This document shows positions 24,922 through 34,518 of a DNA stretch of 64,000 nt, one piece after another. The position numbers and the translations under genes were made by a program. The stretch covers positions 8,161,606-8,225,605 of the forward strand of contig NW_024037064.1 in NCBI RefSeq assembly GCF_015706575.1, given 5' to 3'. Position 1 is the first letter of the stretch; every line of letters starts with the position of its first letter. Below the pieces are notes generated by a model. It saw only the letters and a list, made by a program, of their open reading frames with translations. It was not told the origin of the DNA and did no database searches. This DNA comes from Patiria miniata. Its lineage: Eukaryota; Echinodermata; Asteroidea; Valvatida; Asterinidae.

Positions 24922-25284
24922 CTTGAATGGCAAAATATGTTTCAATTCGTTAATAAAAATATTCCAATTTGATTGGCCATAGTCCTAGTTCTAAATCACC
25001 ATTATTTGCAATAATTATTACCTTCACACATTTTAGAATGTCGTTTTAGTGTTTTTTCAAAAATAACTATTGATTTAGAAAATTACAACGGAGGGATTTG
25101 TTTTAATTTGTGGTCTTTAACACCTTAAAACAATATTAAAAAACACAAGACATAAATTGATTAGACTCTTGAGGTAACGATAAAGTTAAAATATCTAACT
25201 CGGTCAGTTTCCTGACTTTCCGAGTCTTTGTTCATACGCAGATGTGTAGGAAAGCAACTGTAATTTGAGGCAGTGATAACTTAC

Positions 25285-25470
25285 CTGTTTTGGGCAGATC
25301 GCCATACAAACTCTGATTTTATTTCTGGAATATTCAGTTGGGAAACACTGATACTGATTTGTAGTAACAACGCAGTAGAATCTTGCGTCGTCTGAACCCA
25401 TCGGTTGCTGTATCACGGTAAACGTCACGCAGTTCTCTGCGTCCTTTCGTATGTTTTCCTCATTGATGAT
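25285..25470 (-). CDS. UPA domain, second half, module 1 exon
   Basis: The 62-codon exon, phase 0-0, lies between acceptor TACCAACAG and donor GTAAGT. It begins IINEENIRKDAENCVTFTVI and ends AICPKQ, paralogous to 21811-21990. It contains the N-x-V-T-F strand and the Cys-rich segment of UPA. Its donor could join in frame to the module 2 ZU5 exon only 364 bases downstream (24921), which is the main argument for one protein with two modules. Confidence 0.8.
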
Positions 25471-25781
25471 CTGTTGGTAATAAGTTTGAAGTAAATAATT
25501 CGGACGTTACTAGCAAAGAGCAAATTAGTGACACATCTGAGACAAATTTAGCTAGAGTTTAAAGTGCTTGAAAATCCATGAATGTGACTTGTCCGACAAG
25601 AGCCATTCTATTTATTGTTGTGAATATACAAAATCCAACTTTTATCAGATGCATTGCAATATATGCATGGTAATCCATTTGGTCACAAGGATATTGGAAA
25701 TTGTTTACACATCTGGGAAGTGTCTTTTTTGAACAGATAGTTGTCAAAACAATAGAACAGGACTCATTGTATAACACCAAC

Positions 25782-25925
25782 CTGTTCGGTCGCTCCTTCA
25801 ACTGACCAACCACCTCCCAGACCTGACACACTGACAGCCACGTTTCCACCATCCCAGAAAAACTGCAGGTTTCTGAAGACGTCCAACATCTTGGACTCCA
25901 TTTTTTCCTCCAATTTGAGAACATA
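25782..25925 (-). CDS. UPA domain, first half, module 1 exon
   Basis: The 48-codon exon has acceptor CTGCACAG and donor GTTGGT, phase 0-0. It encodes YVLKLEEKMESKMLDVFRNL, then QFFWDGGNVAV and a Gly-rich turn (LGGGW), ending GATEQ. It continues the UPA domain begun at the end of 26142-26798 and pairs with the module 2 exon 22322-22468. Confidence 0.8.
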
Positions 25926-26141
25926 CTGTGCAGACATTTCAATGATAAGAACGTTATATATTCGATGTTAAACGTTGAGTAACTAGTAAGCGGATTCAAG
26001 TTGCGGAATTTTTAGGCGAAAAAGTTTCGCACTTTCACGATTTACAACTTTGACGCATCATCAAATGAAGCATTGATTTGCATGTAAGCACAAAAGCGAT
26101 AAAACATGGAATGATTCCTGCATTTGTTTATCTATACATAC

Positions 26142-26798
26142 CTCTTCAACTCTTTTTTCGTCGTTCCAAACACGGACCCGAAATGCATACTGACGACAAC
26201 GCCTGTCAAGGAGGCCTCCGAAGGCGCCGACCTTTAGCCGCTTACTGCATCCGGGAGTGTGCGTACAAACTAGAGATGATTTGTTGAAATTATCGATCAA
26301 GACAGTTACCATTTTCTCTGTCACTAATGCAGGATAACCATCCTCCCACTGCCTCTCTTGTGAGTTGTTATGACGCTTCCTGACAACTAGCTTGTCATAT
26401 CTTTCACCTTTCAAAACAGCGTGGTGAGGAAAGGACAGCCCCACGCTCTCTTCAAATCTCAACCCTTCAGGACCGCACTTTACATGTGGTGAAAGCGCGA
26501 CCTCTGTCGGCTCAACTGCATCATTCGGTGGTGCAGTAGGGTCTACATAGATGTAGACTTGCTGAGGAGAGCCTGGAGCTATTGCACCACGCGGGATGGT
26601 GAGGTGCACGCCGTACTCATCCAGGGACAAGCTTCCGCCCTTCTCATTGAAGTAACCCATGGCGATGTAAGGTGACTGGAGTCTGCTATCCAACCGCTTA
26701 CTTTCAGAAAGATTCTCAGTCAGATTGTTGACTTCTTTTAACACCAGTTGGAGATGATTTGACTCATGTGGACCTTGCTCATTTGTGTCGTGGCTGGT
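26142..26798 (-). CDS. ZU5 domain plus start of UPA, module 1 exon
   Basis: The 219-codon exon sits between acceptor TTTCAG and donor GTATGT, phase 0. It shares with module 2 an identical ZU5 core (GGSLSLDEYGVHLTIPRGAI and the following 20 residues apart from conservative changes), the CGP turn, QWEDG and the UPA start KRLKVGAFGG. The self-cleavage-like position reads DNFNKSSLV, so the HF-nucleophile pattern seen in module 2 is lost here. The N-terminal 40 residues are Asn/Glu/Ser-rich and could be a linker. The upstream exon is not identified, and the last visible propeller-side exon (30633-30743) ends in phase 1, so it cannot join directly. Confidence 0.88.
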
Positions 26799-27439
26799 CT
26801 GAAACTGATTCACAACATAAAATCACCATTTTCATATAAAAAGTGTGATTGATAGGCTTTAGTTGCGATTTAACACAAATATTCATTGCGCCCAAATTAG
26901 TAAGTCGTTTAGCATTCCACTAAGCAACTTTTCATCACGAATTGCACAGAAACATTCTTATATAGGGCATCAGTTATTTCAACGAGAACTACAAAAGAGC
27001 GTACAAGTTAATAGCTCACCAAACCGGAGATGAACTACTAAGTTTGAAAACACGCTCGTATCGTATTTTTGTGCCTGTTGTTATAGAGTTTTCGTCCCTT
27101 TCATCATTTCAACGTCCTGATTTATCTTCTGTCAGTGTCCCGATTTTGCTTTTAAAACCTCCAGCCCGTTGTACTCTGCCACACTGCTGCTAAAAATGCA
27201 TAATGGCCTTTTGTTTTCAGCATTATAAAAGAGAGCTGACATCAATTTACAATAGCCATAACAATTAATCGAACCAATTACACCCATCGTAAAGACACCG
27301 TTAAAAATACCTTTGATTTGGTTGAAGAAATGCTTCCAGTAATCAAGGATTCACGACTTGCTTGAGCTCTGCACTCGTGTGTTTCTTTGGATTTGAAAAA
27401 TAGTAGAAAATCGGAGGTGGGTGTTAGTCTATACAGTGA

Positions 27440-28345
27440 ATTTGAACGTAACCAACACAGTTAACAAAGTAAGATAAACACATAATGTTCGTCAGTTGTG
27501 CATGTCTGCCTTATCTCAAGGTCTGACAAACCTATTAATAAACTGGTACATCCTGATAAACAACAAACGACAGAAAGCCTCGTTTCCCTCTCAAACAGTC
27601 GTAACTGGAGGAGCCATGTTGGACAGAACAGATGAGCAGTGACCATGACAGTATCTGCAAAATAGACAGAGGTTGGTAACAGACCAACGGTGGGAACGAC
27701 CGAGGCTGTAACGGACAAGCCCAACTCCATACCAACCATATTAGCTAAATGGCCTACCGTAGGTGACAGGCAGAAAGAAGCTCAAGCCCATATGTGGCAG
27801 CAGTACTCTATAACAGGACGAATAGCTATCTTATACATATGCGGATGGAGAGGACAGCATAGGTGAAAAATACGATTCTACCTTACCCGCCAAATGACTG
27901 AAGCTTGTGCAAAAGGCCAGCATGCCACACTATGTCAAAAGTCTCTGAGATCGCTCAAGCTATACACAAGTACACAAGCCTCATCCCTCAGATCTAAGGT
28001 CCCGTTAGAATAGTCAGTGATTAGGGACAGCAGAACAATACAGCAATACTGGCAGTCGGTGAGAATGCCGTTGTTCTCTTGGTGAAACATCTTACTACTA
28101 CAGGAAGCAGACTGATAGGACGTTAAATGGTGGGCTTGGAGCGCTCACAAAAATCGGGGACAACTGACACCACTGTCCAAAATGAAGGAAATACCGAGGC
28201 ATCAAAGCACACTTTTAGCCTGGACAAAATTGCAGTAAGTTCAGAGTACCACTCTTTCAAAGCACGGCCAGTACATTTGGAAGCATCCAGGGTATGAATA
28301 ATTTTGGCAACCTTCTTAGTAGTGATGAGGGTTACATATACTTGG
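27440..28345 (-). pseudogene. CR1/L2-like LINE reverse transcriptase remnant
   Basis: Frames are broken, but minus-strand translations show the order expected for CR1/L2/Jockey-type reverse transcriptases: KKVAKIIHTLDASKCTG near 28330-28280, VVSVVPDFCERSKP then RPISLLPVV near 28180-28100, YKIAIRPVIEYCCHIWA near 27830-27780, and LCLFCRYCHGHCSSVLSNM near 27670-27615. Several frameshifts and stops separate them, and the catalytic region is not intact. Dead copy. Confidence 0.7.
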
Positions 28346-28629
28346 ACTAAACTGCAGAAAGTTCAGGTAAACACATGTTCATTGCAATGACAGAGATTAC
28401 ATCAGGGCCAGTGCGTTTCGAAGCTTCCATGGTTTAAAATATTTTGGAGGGATGAGGGTGATCAGTCCTGTTCGTTGTAGTGCGAGAAGGAAAAGCAGAG
28501 GGTGTGTCCATCATTATGTGTAGAATTAGACAAAGTTGATTGCAAAAGAGGTTTGCCTTATGTGATTGAGCAGCAATGACTTTAGCTTTAAGAAAGAGAG
28601 CAGGAATAGAAGACGTGTTTGGGTCACGA

Positions 28630-29710
28630 ACGCCGATGGCAATCCAATATCTTGGATGCCTTAAGATGATGCCTAGGTTTCGGGCAGCCAACTCGCTCCT
28701 TTCCTTTAAAGATTTCTCCGTAGAATAAAGTCCGAGGAAGTCTTGACTCATCCGTCCGTACTAAATGCCCAGCCCATCTCAACTGGGCAGTAAGAAGCTT
28801 AGACTCAACACTTGGCATGCTGCCATGTTCAAGAACCTCAATATTTGTCACACGGTCCTTCCAATGAATTTCAAGGACATGTATCAGGTGACGAAGCTTC
28901 ACGCTGTATAATTTCCTTATGGTCGTCTGTAATGAATGTACATTTCATCGGCTGAATACAGCAATGTAGTTAGGTCAAGAGAACGATAGACTTTGCACTT
29001 TGTGGTGTTCAGAATGTTCTAAAAAACCGTGTTTGGTCCAAGTAAGTTTACCATGCTATGACCAACTACGTTTTCGGCTTAGCTCCAGCTTGGATGCAAT
29101 ATAGAAATCTCGGCATCAAGAGTGTCGTTGAATGTACTGTACTCACCAGATAATTATGTAAACTTCGGGACTGACTGCAGCTCAGTAAATCTTTATAGAA
29201 TGACGGGTGAGTATAGGGTTCGGTGCTGGTTGGTAGAGCACTTCTGTCTTTTTTATGTTAATATTGAGGCCCAACTTCTGAGAGGCTTCAGCGAAGTGGT
29301 TGATGACCTCCTGGATGTCCGCAAAGGTGTGAGCCACAAGGCCAGAGTCGTCGGCAAAGATCAGCTCTCAAACACAGTCCTCTCTCACCTTTGTTTTTGC
29401 TCAGAGTCTTGCCAGATTGAATAACTTCCCATTTTGTCGGGAATTAATGAAGACAACATAACTTAGTTTGTCTATCAGGGTCTTCAGAACTGCTGACAGG
29501 AACAGATAGAACAGGGCTGGTGCTATTATAAGATGGGATTTTTATTATAAGATGGGATTTTTATAATAGGACTGGTGCTAAAACACAACCCTGTCTTACT
29601 CCATGGGAGATCTCAAAAGGGTCAGACATTGATCTGCAACGAGTTTCTACCGACCATGCCTTCGTTAAATCCTCGAATGATGTCAACAAAACTCAGACGC
29701 CACTTACCAA
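28630..29710 (-). pseudogene. RTE-like LINE reverse transcriptase remnant (duplication copy A)
   Basis: Minus-strand fragments in several frames show FVDIIRGFNEGMVGRN (about 29705-29655), GVKQGC-like PWSKTGLC (29600), GKLFN.ARL.AKTKV then ADDSGLVAHTFAD (29430-29320, with the catalytic Asp-Asp), IKKTEV-like and QPAP segments (29260-29220), and the C-terminal AQLRWAGHLVRTDESRLPR (about 28800-28745). This order matches the large family of RTE-like endonuclease/reverse-transcriptase proteins. Many stops and a short AT-rich repeat (29530-29570) interrupt it. Confidence 0.7.
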
Positions 29711-30384
29711 GACGAAGGAGATACAGAGGCATTCTCGACATGTTAGATAGCTGGACAAAACTAAAAAAAAAGTTCCGGGAAACACGTTTTCATTGCAATG
29801 ACAGGAGTTACATCAGGGCCAGTAAGTTTGGAAGTTTCAAACTTCCATGGTTTTAATTATTTTAGCAACCTTCTTTGGAGTGATGAGGGCGAGTAGACCT
29901 GTTCAGTAGTGTGAGAAGTAAAACAAGAGAGGGGGGGGGTCCATTCTCATATAGTGTACATGAAGAATTGACATAAAGTTGTTGCATAAAGGTTTGCCTA
30001 AGTGATGGAACAGCAATGACTTCAGATCCATGAAAGAGAGGAGGAAAAAAAGACGCGTTTGGGCTAAGAACGGGCAATCCGCAGTAAGAATTCAAACACT
30101 GCGGCCACGAGTCTATTATTCGCCGAGAACGTATGATCATCCCGCTCACTTAGTTTGTGCGCATGCACCAAAATCTCGGCGAATGCCAGTGACTGTCGAA
30201 ATGGCAGCACCGCGGAGAGGAAAGACACGCCAGTTTTTATCTGAAAAACATCCCGTTCGTTTTGTTCAACTAAGTGAAAAACATGCCATCGGATGAAGTT
30301 CAATGAGTTCATTTTAATCTTATTAACCATTTTTTTGTGATAAAAACTCGACATGTTGAAGAAATCTCATTTTTATCTAAACCC

Positions 30385-30636
30385 CCTTCGTGTAATCTGT
30401 CTTCTCGTTCAGCTCAATAGCTTCAAATGACATTCCATGGACACCTATAAAATTGGTTGCATTTAAATAAACGTGCATAACTTCGGGTAATATGGAACAA
30501 TTTCAGTAAATCTTTTCTTTTTTCATTTTGAACTAAGAGGAAGAAGATGGTATTTTTTGAGATATACTTCCTTGGTGTTTGAAATTTGAGGGAAAAAAAA
30601 CTTTAATTCAGGTCACTTTTGTTTTGACTCACCGTG
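30385..30636. mobile_element. mariner-ended repeat, copy A
   Basis: Read on the minus strand it starts CACGGTGAGTCAAAAC next to TA and continues with the same words as the 11845 copy (CCATGGAATGTCATT, GCTATTGAGCTGAA). Its end overlaps the donor site of exon 30633-30743. Confidence 0.55.
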
Positions 30637-30743
30637 TATGTGATGCGAATCTTCACCTTGTGCTAATGGCTCTGTTAGGGCTCTTCTTGTCTTTGTGTGG
30701 CCCAATCTATCCTTTTCCTGTGTTTTGAATTTTTCGTCCATGT
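30633..30743 (-). CDS. Linker exon after propeller, copy A
   Basis: The 37-codon exon is phase 1 at both ends, with acceptor TTTAAACAG and donor GTGAGTC. It encodes DMDEKFKTQEKDRLGHTKTR, then an acidic/histidine tail ending EDSHHIHG. Its start is homologous to the other linker exons (EMDEEFKTP). No domain is recognised; it is charged and probably disordered. Its last four bases and the donor GT belong to the terminus of a mariner-type repeat, so the exon end may have been created by that insertion. Confidence 0.6.
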
Positions 30744-31041
30744 CTGTTTAAAATAATATGGCACAATATAAATTTAAAAAGAACGAAACATATTACCCAT
30801 AAAGACATTGCGAATGTTCAGGAAAACATTCAAATGACCTAAAAAAAAAATAACGCCCGATATCGACCACCGACCGACAGACCGACTAACTTTGCAAACA
30901 TATTAGGCAAATCTTTCCGAAAAGAATTTCACCCCTTTCAATTATTAAAAGAAAGGAATTGTCTTAATATTTGACGAAATTTGATCAAACTTGATGGATT
31001 AAACTCTCATATTTCCGTCCAGTTGTTTCAATCTGATTTAC

Positions 31042-31665
31042 CTTTGTATATCGTAACGTTGTCGAACCCTCCCACTGCAAGATATTGCTGACCAGTGACA
31101 GTAATCCTATGGGGCGGGTTGATTGAACGGTGCCAGCCAATGCATTCAACGAACTTCCCTCGGTTATCAAGCCGATGTGTGTGCCCTCCGTAGCGTAGGC
31201 CCGCATATAGATCCACGAAGATACCCAATTTATTGCAGCATAAACCAGATACTTCACCTGTTCGACCGTCTATCGTTGGTTGGAAGGTGATGGATTGAGC
31301 GCTGCTTTCGTCGACTTCGAGTATATTGTGGCAATCGCTGACGAGGATTCTGTTGTCGTCATCAACGGCCAGAAATGTCGGTTTAATCTTGACCTGCATG
31401 GTGCGTAGGATCTTACCATCTTTGGGGCTGTGCTCAGTCAACACATACCTTGCCACATCACCCACTACGATGGTACCGTCCTTCTTTACTGCCATACTCT
31501 GTGGACAAGGAATCACTAACCCAGTAGCCTCCTCGCCTTTATCATCATGTTGTTTCGTCAAAAACTGGAAGTCAACCTTTCCTTCCATTGTGTACATTTT
31601 GACATAAGGGTCATCTTTTTGTATCACCACCAATCGATCTTGTGTAGCTGAAATGACATCTGCAT
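31042..31665 (-). CDS. NHL-like beta-propeller, second exon, copy A
   Basis: The 208-codon exon is phase 1-1, with acceptor AACTACAG and donor GTAAAT. It continues the propeller of 32464-32751, with NHL-type blades recognisable as hydrophobic-A-V-x-x-(D/N)-(G/N)-x-I-x-V-x-D repeats: QSMAVKKDGTIVVGD, TFLAVDDDNRILVSD, VSGLCCNKLGIFVD and RITVTGQQYLAVGG. With the first exon it makes about six blades, a complete propeller of the size seen in TRIM-NHL proteins. The first about 130 codons are almost identical to copy B; the last 77 codons carry 19 replacements and 2 silent changes. Propellers bind proteins, RNA or glycans; the ligand is unknown. Confidence 0.8.
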
Positions 31666-31737
31666 CTGTAGTTCAATCAAAATTCGAAGAAAATACATGT
31701 AAAATTATCTCAGTAATAGCCTTTCAAACGCCAGTAA

Positions 31738-32069
31738 GGCCAAAAATAAAAATACTCGGTCTCTGGTCAGACCAAAGTTCCGGAATTGATGCGGCGAAGC
31801 GGCTTTTTCCCCCCTTTTTTTCAAGCTTGTATTCATTGTACAGACAAGGTGGGGGACTATTTTGCTTTTTTGGTGTCCTCATGTACATTGGTGTCCTCCA
31901 TAATTTGCCTTGGTGCCCTCGATCATTTGCCTTGGTGCAATTTCCCATTCTTTGGTGCGGCACTAGAGGGCGCTGTTGGAGCTACCGCGGAACGTTTTGG
32001 AAATAAAGTCGACGCGCATGATTAAAATCGACGCGCGCGCTGACCAGAGACTGACTATTTTTTTTGGCC
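31738..32069. mobile_element. PIF/Harbinger-type MITE, TSD TAA, copy A
   Basis: GGCC-ended inverted repeats of about 33 bp (TCTCTGGTCAG near the inner edge of both) are flanked by TAA at 31735-31737 and 32070-32072. It lies in the intron between the two propeller exons. The same insertion is present in copy B, so it predates the segmental duplication. Confidence 0.8.
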
Positions 32070-32463
32070 TAATTTTTTTACATTGGCATTATATCCAATA
32101 TAATTAAAATTATGGAAGATTTAATAATATGAGAAGTCCCATACAAGTAGTGTTATTTCACATTTAAGCCATGTAGTAATTTTGCAGTCACCAAACCGAT
32201 GGAGAAAAGTTTTAAGTAGCGCTATTAGTGTACGAAACTTTGTCTCGTTGCGAAATTGGTATTCCGATGTGTGCGAAAGACATTTAGAAAATATGTCGAG
32301 AAGAATCGACATTTAGACAAACAAGCATGGCGGTGATATTCAATGAAAAACAAAGAACTGCCGGTTGAATAAAACTGATGAAGGTCTTGGTACACAAACT
32401 TTACAACGGCCTTATTCGACGCCATTTTGTGGACAATAGTCAGTAAAGATGGACTGCACCAAC

Positions 32464-32751
32464 CTCTGTATGGAACAAAAGCAAAGCGGAATATATCTTC
32501 TTGGATTGTGAAGATTCCTTTTCGAACACCTTTGATGATGTCGTATATCTTCACTGTGTTATTATCTGATTGCAGTGCTATATCATTAGAAGGAGTTGCA
32601 ACAATAGAAGATGGCGAAGGTGGCCAAAGTGGCTTCGATCTTGAACTTAATTTCCCCCAAGAAAAATCTTCCCAGGAAGGCAATCTCCTGAAGTGAGGAC
32701 TGGGCGGGGTCGGTGAGGGACTCTCTGGCAACCACGTAGATGGACTAGTGC
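32464..32751 (-). CDS. NHL-like beta-propeller, first exon, copy A
   Basis: The 96-codon exon is phase 1-1, with acceptor TTTATTCCACAG and donor GTTGGT. It starts with a Ser/Pro-rich linker (GTSPSTWLPESPSPTPPSPH), then a variable stretch, then the first blade: SSIVATPSNDIALQSDNNTV and the strand KIYDI, and the start of the second (FRFAFVPY). It differs from copy B in the middle (SWEDFSWGKLSSRSK against an unrelated, slightly longer sequence) and around KGVRKGIFTI, while the flanking intron is nearly the same. Confidence 0.75.
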
Positions 32752-33831
32752 CTGTGGAATAAAAAAGCAACATTCAAAAATTTAGTTGTTGTTACTGTCA
32801 CACACAGTATTGGTTTAAAAGTCGAACAGTTGAACAGCGGTTTCAAAAAAAGAATATTATCTAACAACAGTAGATTTATCTTAATATGAGAGTCTTGCCA
32901 TGATTATTTGGTAAGAAGATTTGTCGTTTGATGGTTTACCAGAAAACAAAAGCGTGCATGCTGCTTTGTAACGGCAGTTTGATTTTCGGAGGACAAAACT
33001 TGAATCAGGAAGATTTTTAAACAGAAATGTCTCAAAAAGAGCAATGATTTTTTTTGGCAGCGGCAATATTTACAAGTACATCAAGCGCATTTATTATGGC
33101 GATATCCAAGAATAGCCACAAAATTACCAATGACGGCTGCCATTTTTTGACATAATGATTGGATTGGTCATCATGGGACTGATTATGATTTGAATTATTG
33201 TCAGCGAAATCTGGCTCACAAAATATTTATTTTTTGACAATGATAATATGTCAATAGGTTTTTAGCATTCTTAAATTGCCTCATTTTATAACTAACATGA
33301 AAAAAACGAAACATGAGAATAGAGACAGGTACAAAGCCGAATTAGAGTAAAAAAAAAATCGAAGAAAAAAAATGTATTTTTGAAGCAAAAAGTGTCTTTT
33401 GAAAGATATAACGTGTGCTTTAATAACGGAATGTACTTTCTCAAGAGAAATTATGCATTCAAACGTGTACTTTATTTACAAATCAAATGCACTAAAAAAC
33501 AACGTATTTCGAAACATCCAACCTGCGTTTTACTACTTGAATGTTTTTAAAAAAAGGTGTATTTCGAATGCCATTTCCAAATCGGAATATCTCATGAATC
33601 TAATGTTTGTTGACTTCCGCTGGTTTCGATCAAAGCACATGCATTCGACATCTGAAATTGAATTTGATCCATCCTTAACAAAAAAAGACAATTATGTTTG
33701 CCCGGCATGCACGAGAAGCTCTTAATGCTGAAGTGATTGAAACCTTAAAGGATCATTCATTGGGGAGCCCTTTCCTGCTTTGCTCACTGTTACAAATCTT
33801 AACTAAAGTGCTGTCTTATGGAAATCTTCAC

Positions 33832-33930
33832 CTGGTTTGGATGACTGAAGAACTAATCCTTTGACGAGTTTCTTCTCAAAGCCCAAGCTAGGCTGTAGCT
33901 CCACTGGCGTTTTGAGTTCTTCGTCCATTT
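33832..33930 (-). CDS. Linker exon before propeller, copy A
   Basis: The 33-codon exon, phase 1-1, lies between acceptor TTGTGAAACAG and donor GTGAAG. It encodes EMDEELKTPVELQPSLGFEK then KLVKGLVLQSSKPG. It is homologous to the exons at 47904-48002 and 46973-47072 and, at its start, to 30633-30743. No domain is recognised. Because both ends are phase 1, it can be repeated or skipped without shifting the frame. Confidence 0.6.
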
Positions 33931-34518
33931 CTGTTTCACAATTGAAAACGGAATATCTCTTGACTCAATGCTTTTTTGACATGCACTGGTTTCGATCTAA
34001 GGCTAAGCACATGCATTCGACATCTGAAATTGAAATCAGAAACTAAAATTCACAACACACTTGCATTAGATATGTAAAAACAAGTTGTCGAAAAGGTACC
34101 TACATTTCATAGTTTTAGGCAAATACCACTTTTTTTTAGCAAAGACACATACAGAATGTCCTGAAAATAATGGTGCATGTAAACCCCGCCTTTTTCGCCA
34201 ATTTACAACCGGAATTTACTGCAACTGTTTACACGATCCTCAAGAACACAGACTTAGCTTGAAAATACCGTTTGTTTAGTTAAGATTGCTATTGTAAATA
34301 TAGAGATACGTTTCAATAACCGCAAAGACAAAAAAAAACACATTCTGTGCCACTTTTAGGAAGCGAGTGTTTCAAAGAAATGTCCTATTTGGTCTGCGTT
34401 GCCAATAGCCTCTCCTATTCACACTCCTACTGCCCGGCTTCTCGTGAAGATCCCTATTTCCAACTGAGGGCAGAGGTGTGCAGGCGGATCTCTGGCGCCT
34501 TAAAACCAGACCGCTCCG

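Larger units (their letters stand above)
16564..26798 (-). other. Gene span: (ZU5-UPA)x2-Death domain protein, 5' part not identified
   Basis: Seven minus-strand exons (26798-26142, 25925-25782, 25470-25285, 24921-24274, 22468-22322, 21990-21811, 16902-16564) each have AG acceptors and GT donors, and all start and end in phase 0. Joined, they give 766 codons plus a stop. The order ZU5-UPA, ZU5-UPA, Death differs from UNC5 (one ZU5-UPA then Death) and from PIDD1 and ankyrins (two ZU5 then one UPA then Death). Either this is one gene with a duplicated module, or two tandem genes where the first has lost its Death exon. I favour one gene, because no Death exon or stop-bearing last exon is visible between 25285 and 24921. 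No initiator ATG or signal peptide can be assigned. Two mariner-type insertions lie in the large last intron. Confidence 0.7.
28745..34150. repeat. Segmental duplication, copy A
   Basis: The block matches 41515-47290 in the same orientation: LINE remnant, mariner-ended repeat, linker exon 2, propeller exon 2, MITE, propeller exon 1, linker exon 1. Introns around propeller exon 1 differ at roughly 3 percent of positions (my count over about 290 bases). Copy A lacks the MITE at 44941-45303, keeping the single TTA (32225-32227) that became the target duplication in copy B. Confidence 0.9.

Noticed and set aside
30030..30296. Plus-strand frame of 88 codons repeated at 42735-43001
   Set aside because: It is conserved only because it lies in the segmental duplication; it has no recognised domain and overlaps the LINE and mariner-ended debris.
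31326..31607. Plus-strand frame opposite propeller exon 2 (also 43929-44306)
   Set aside because: It is the antisense shadow of a well-supported propeller exon.
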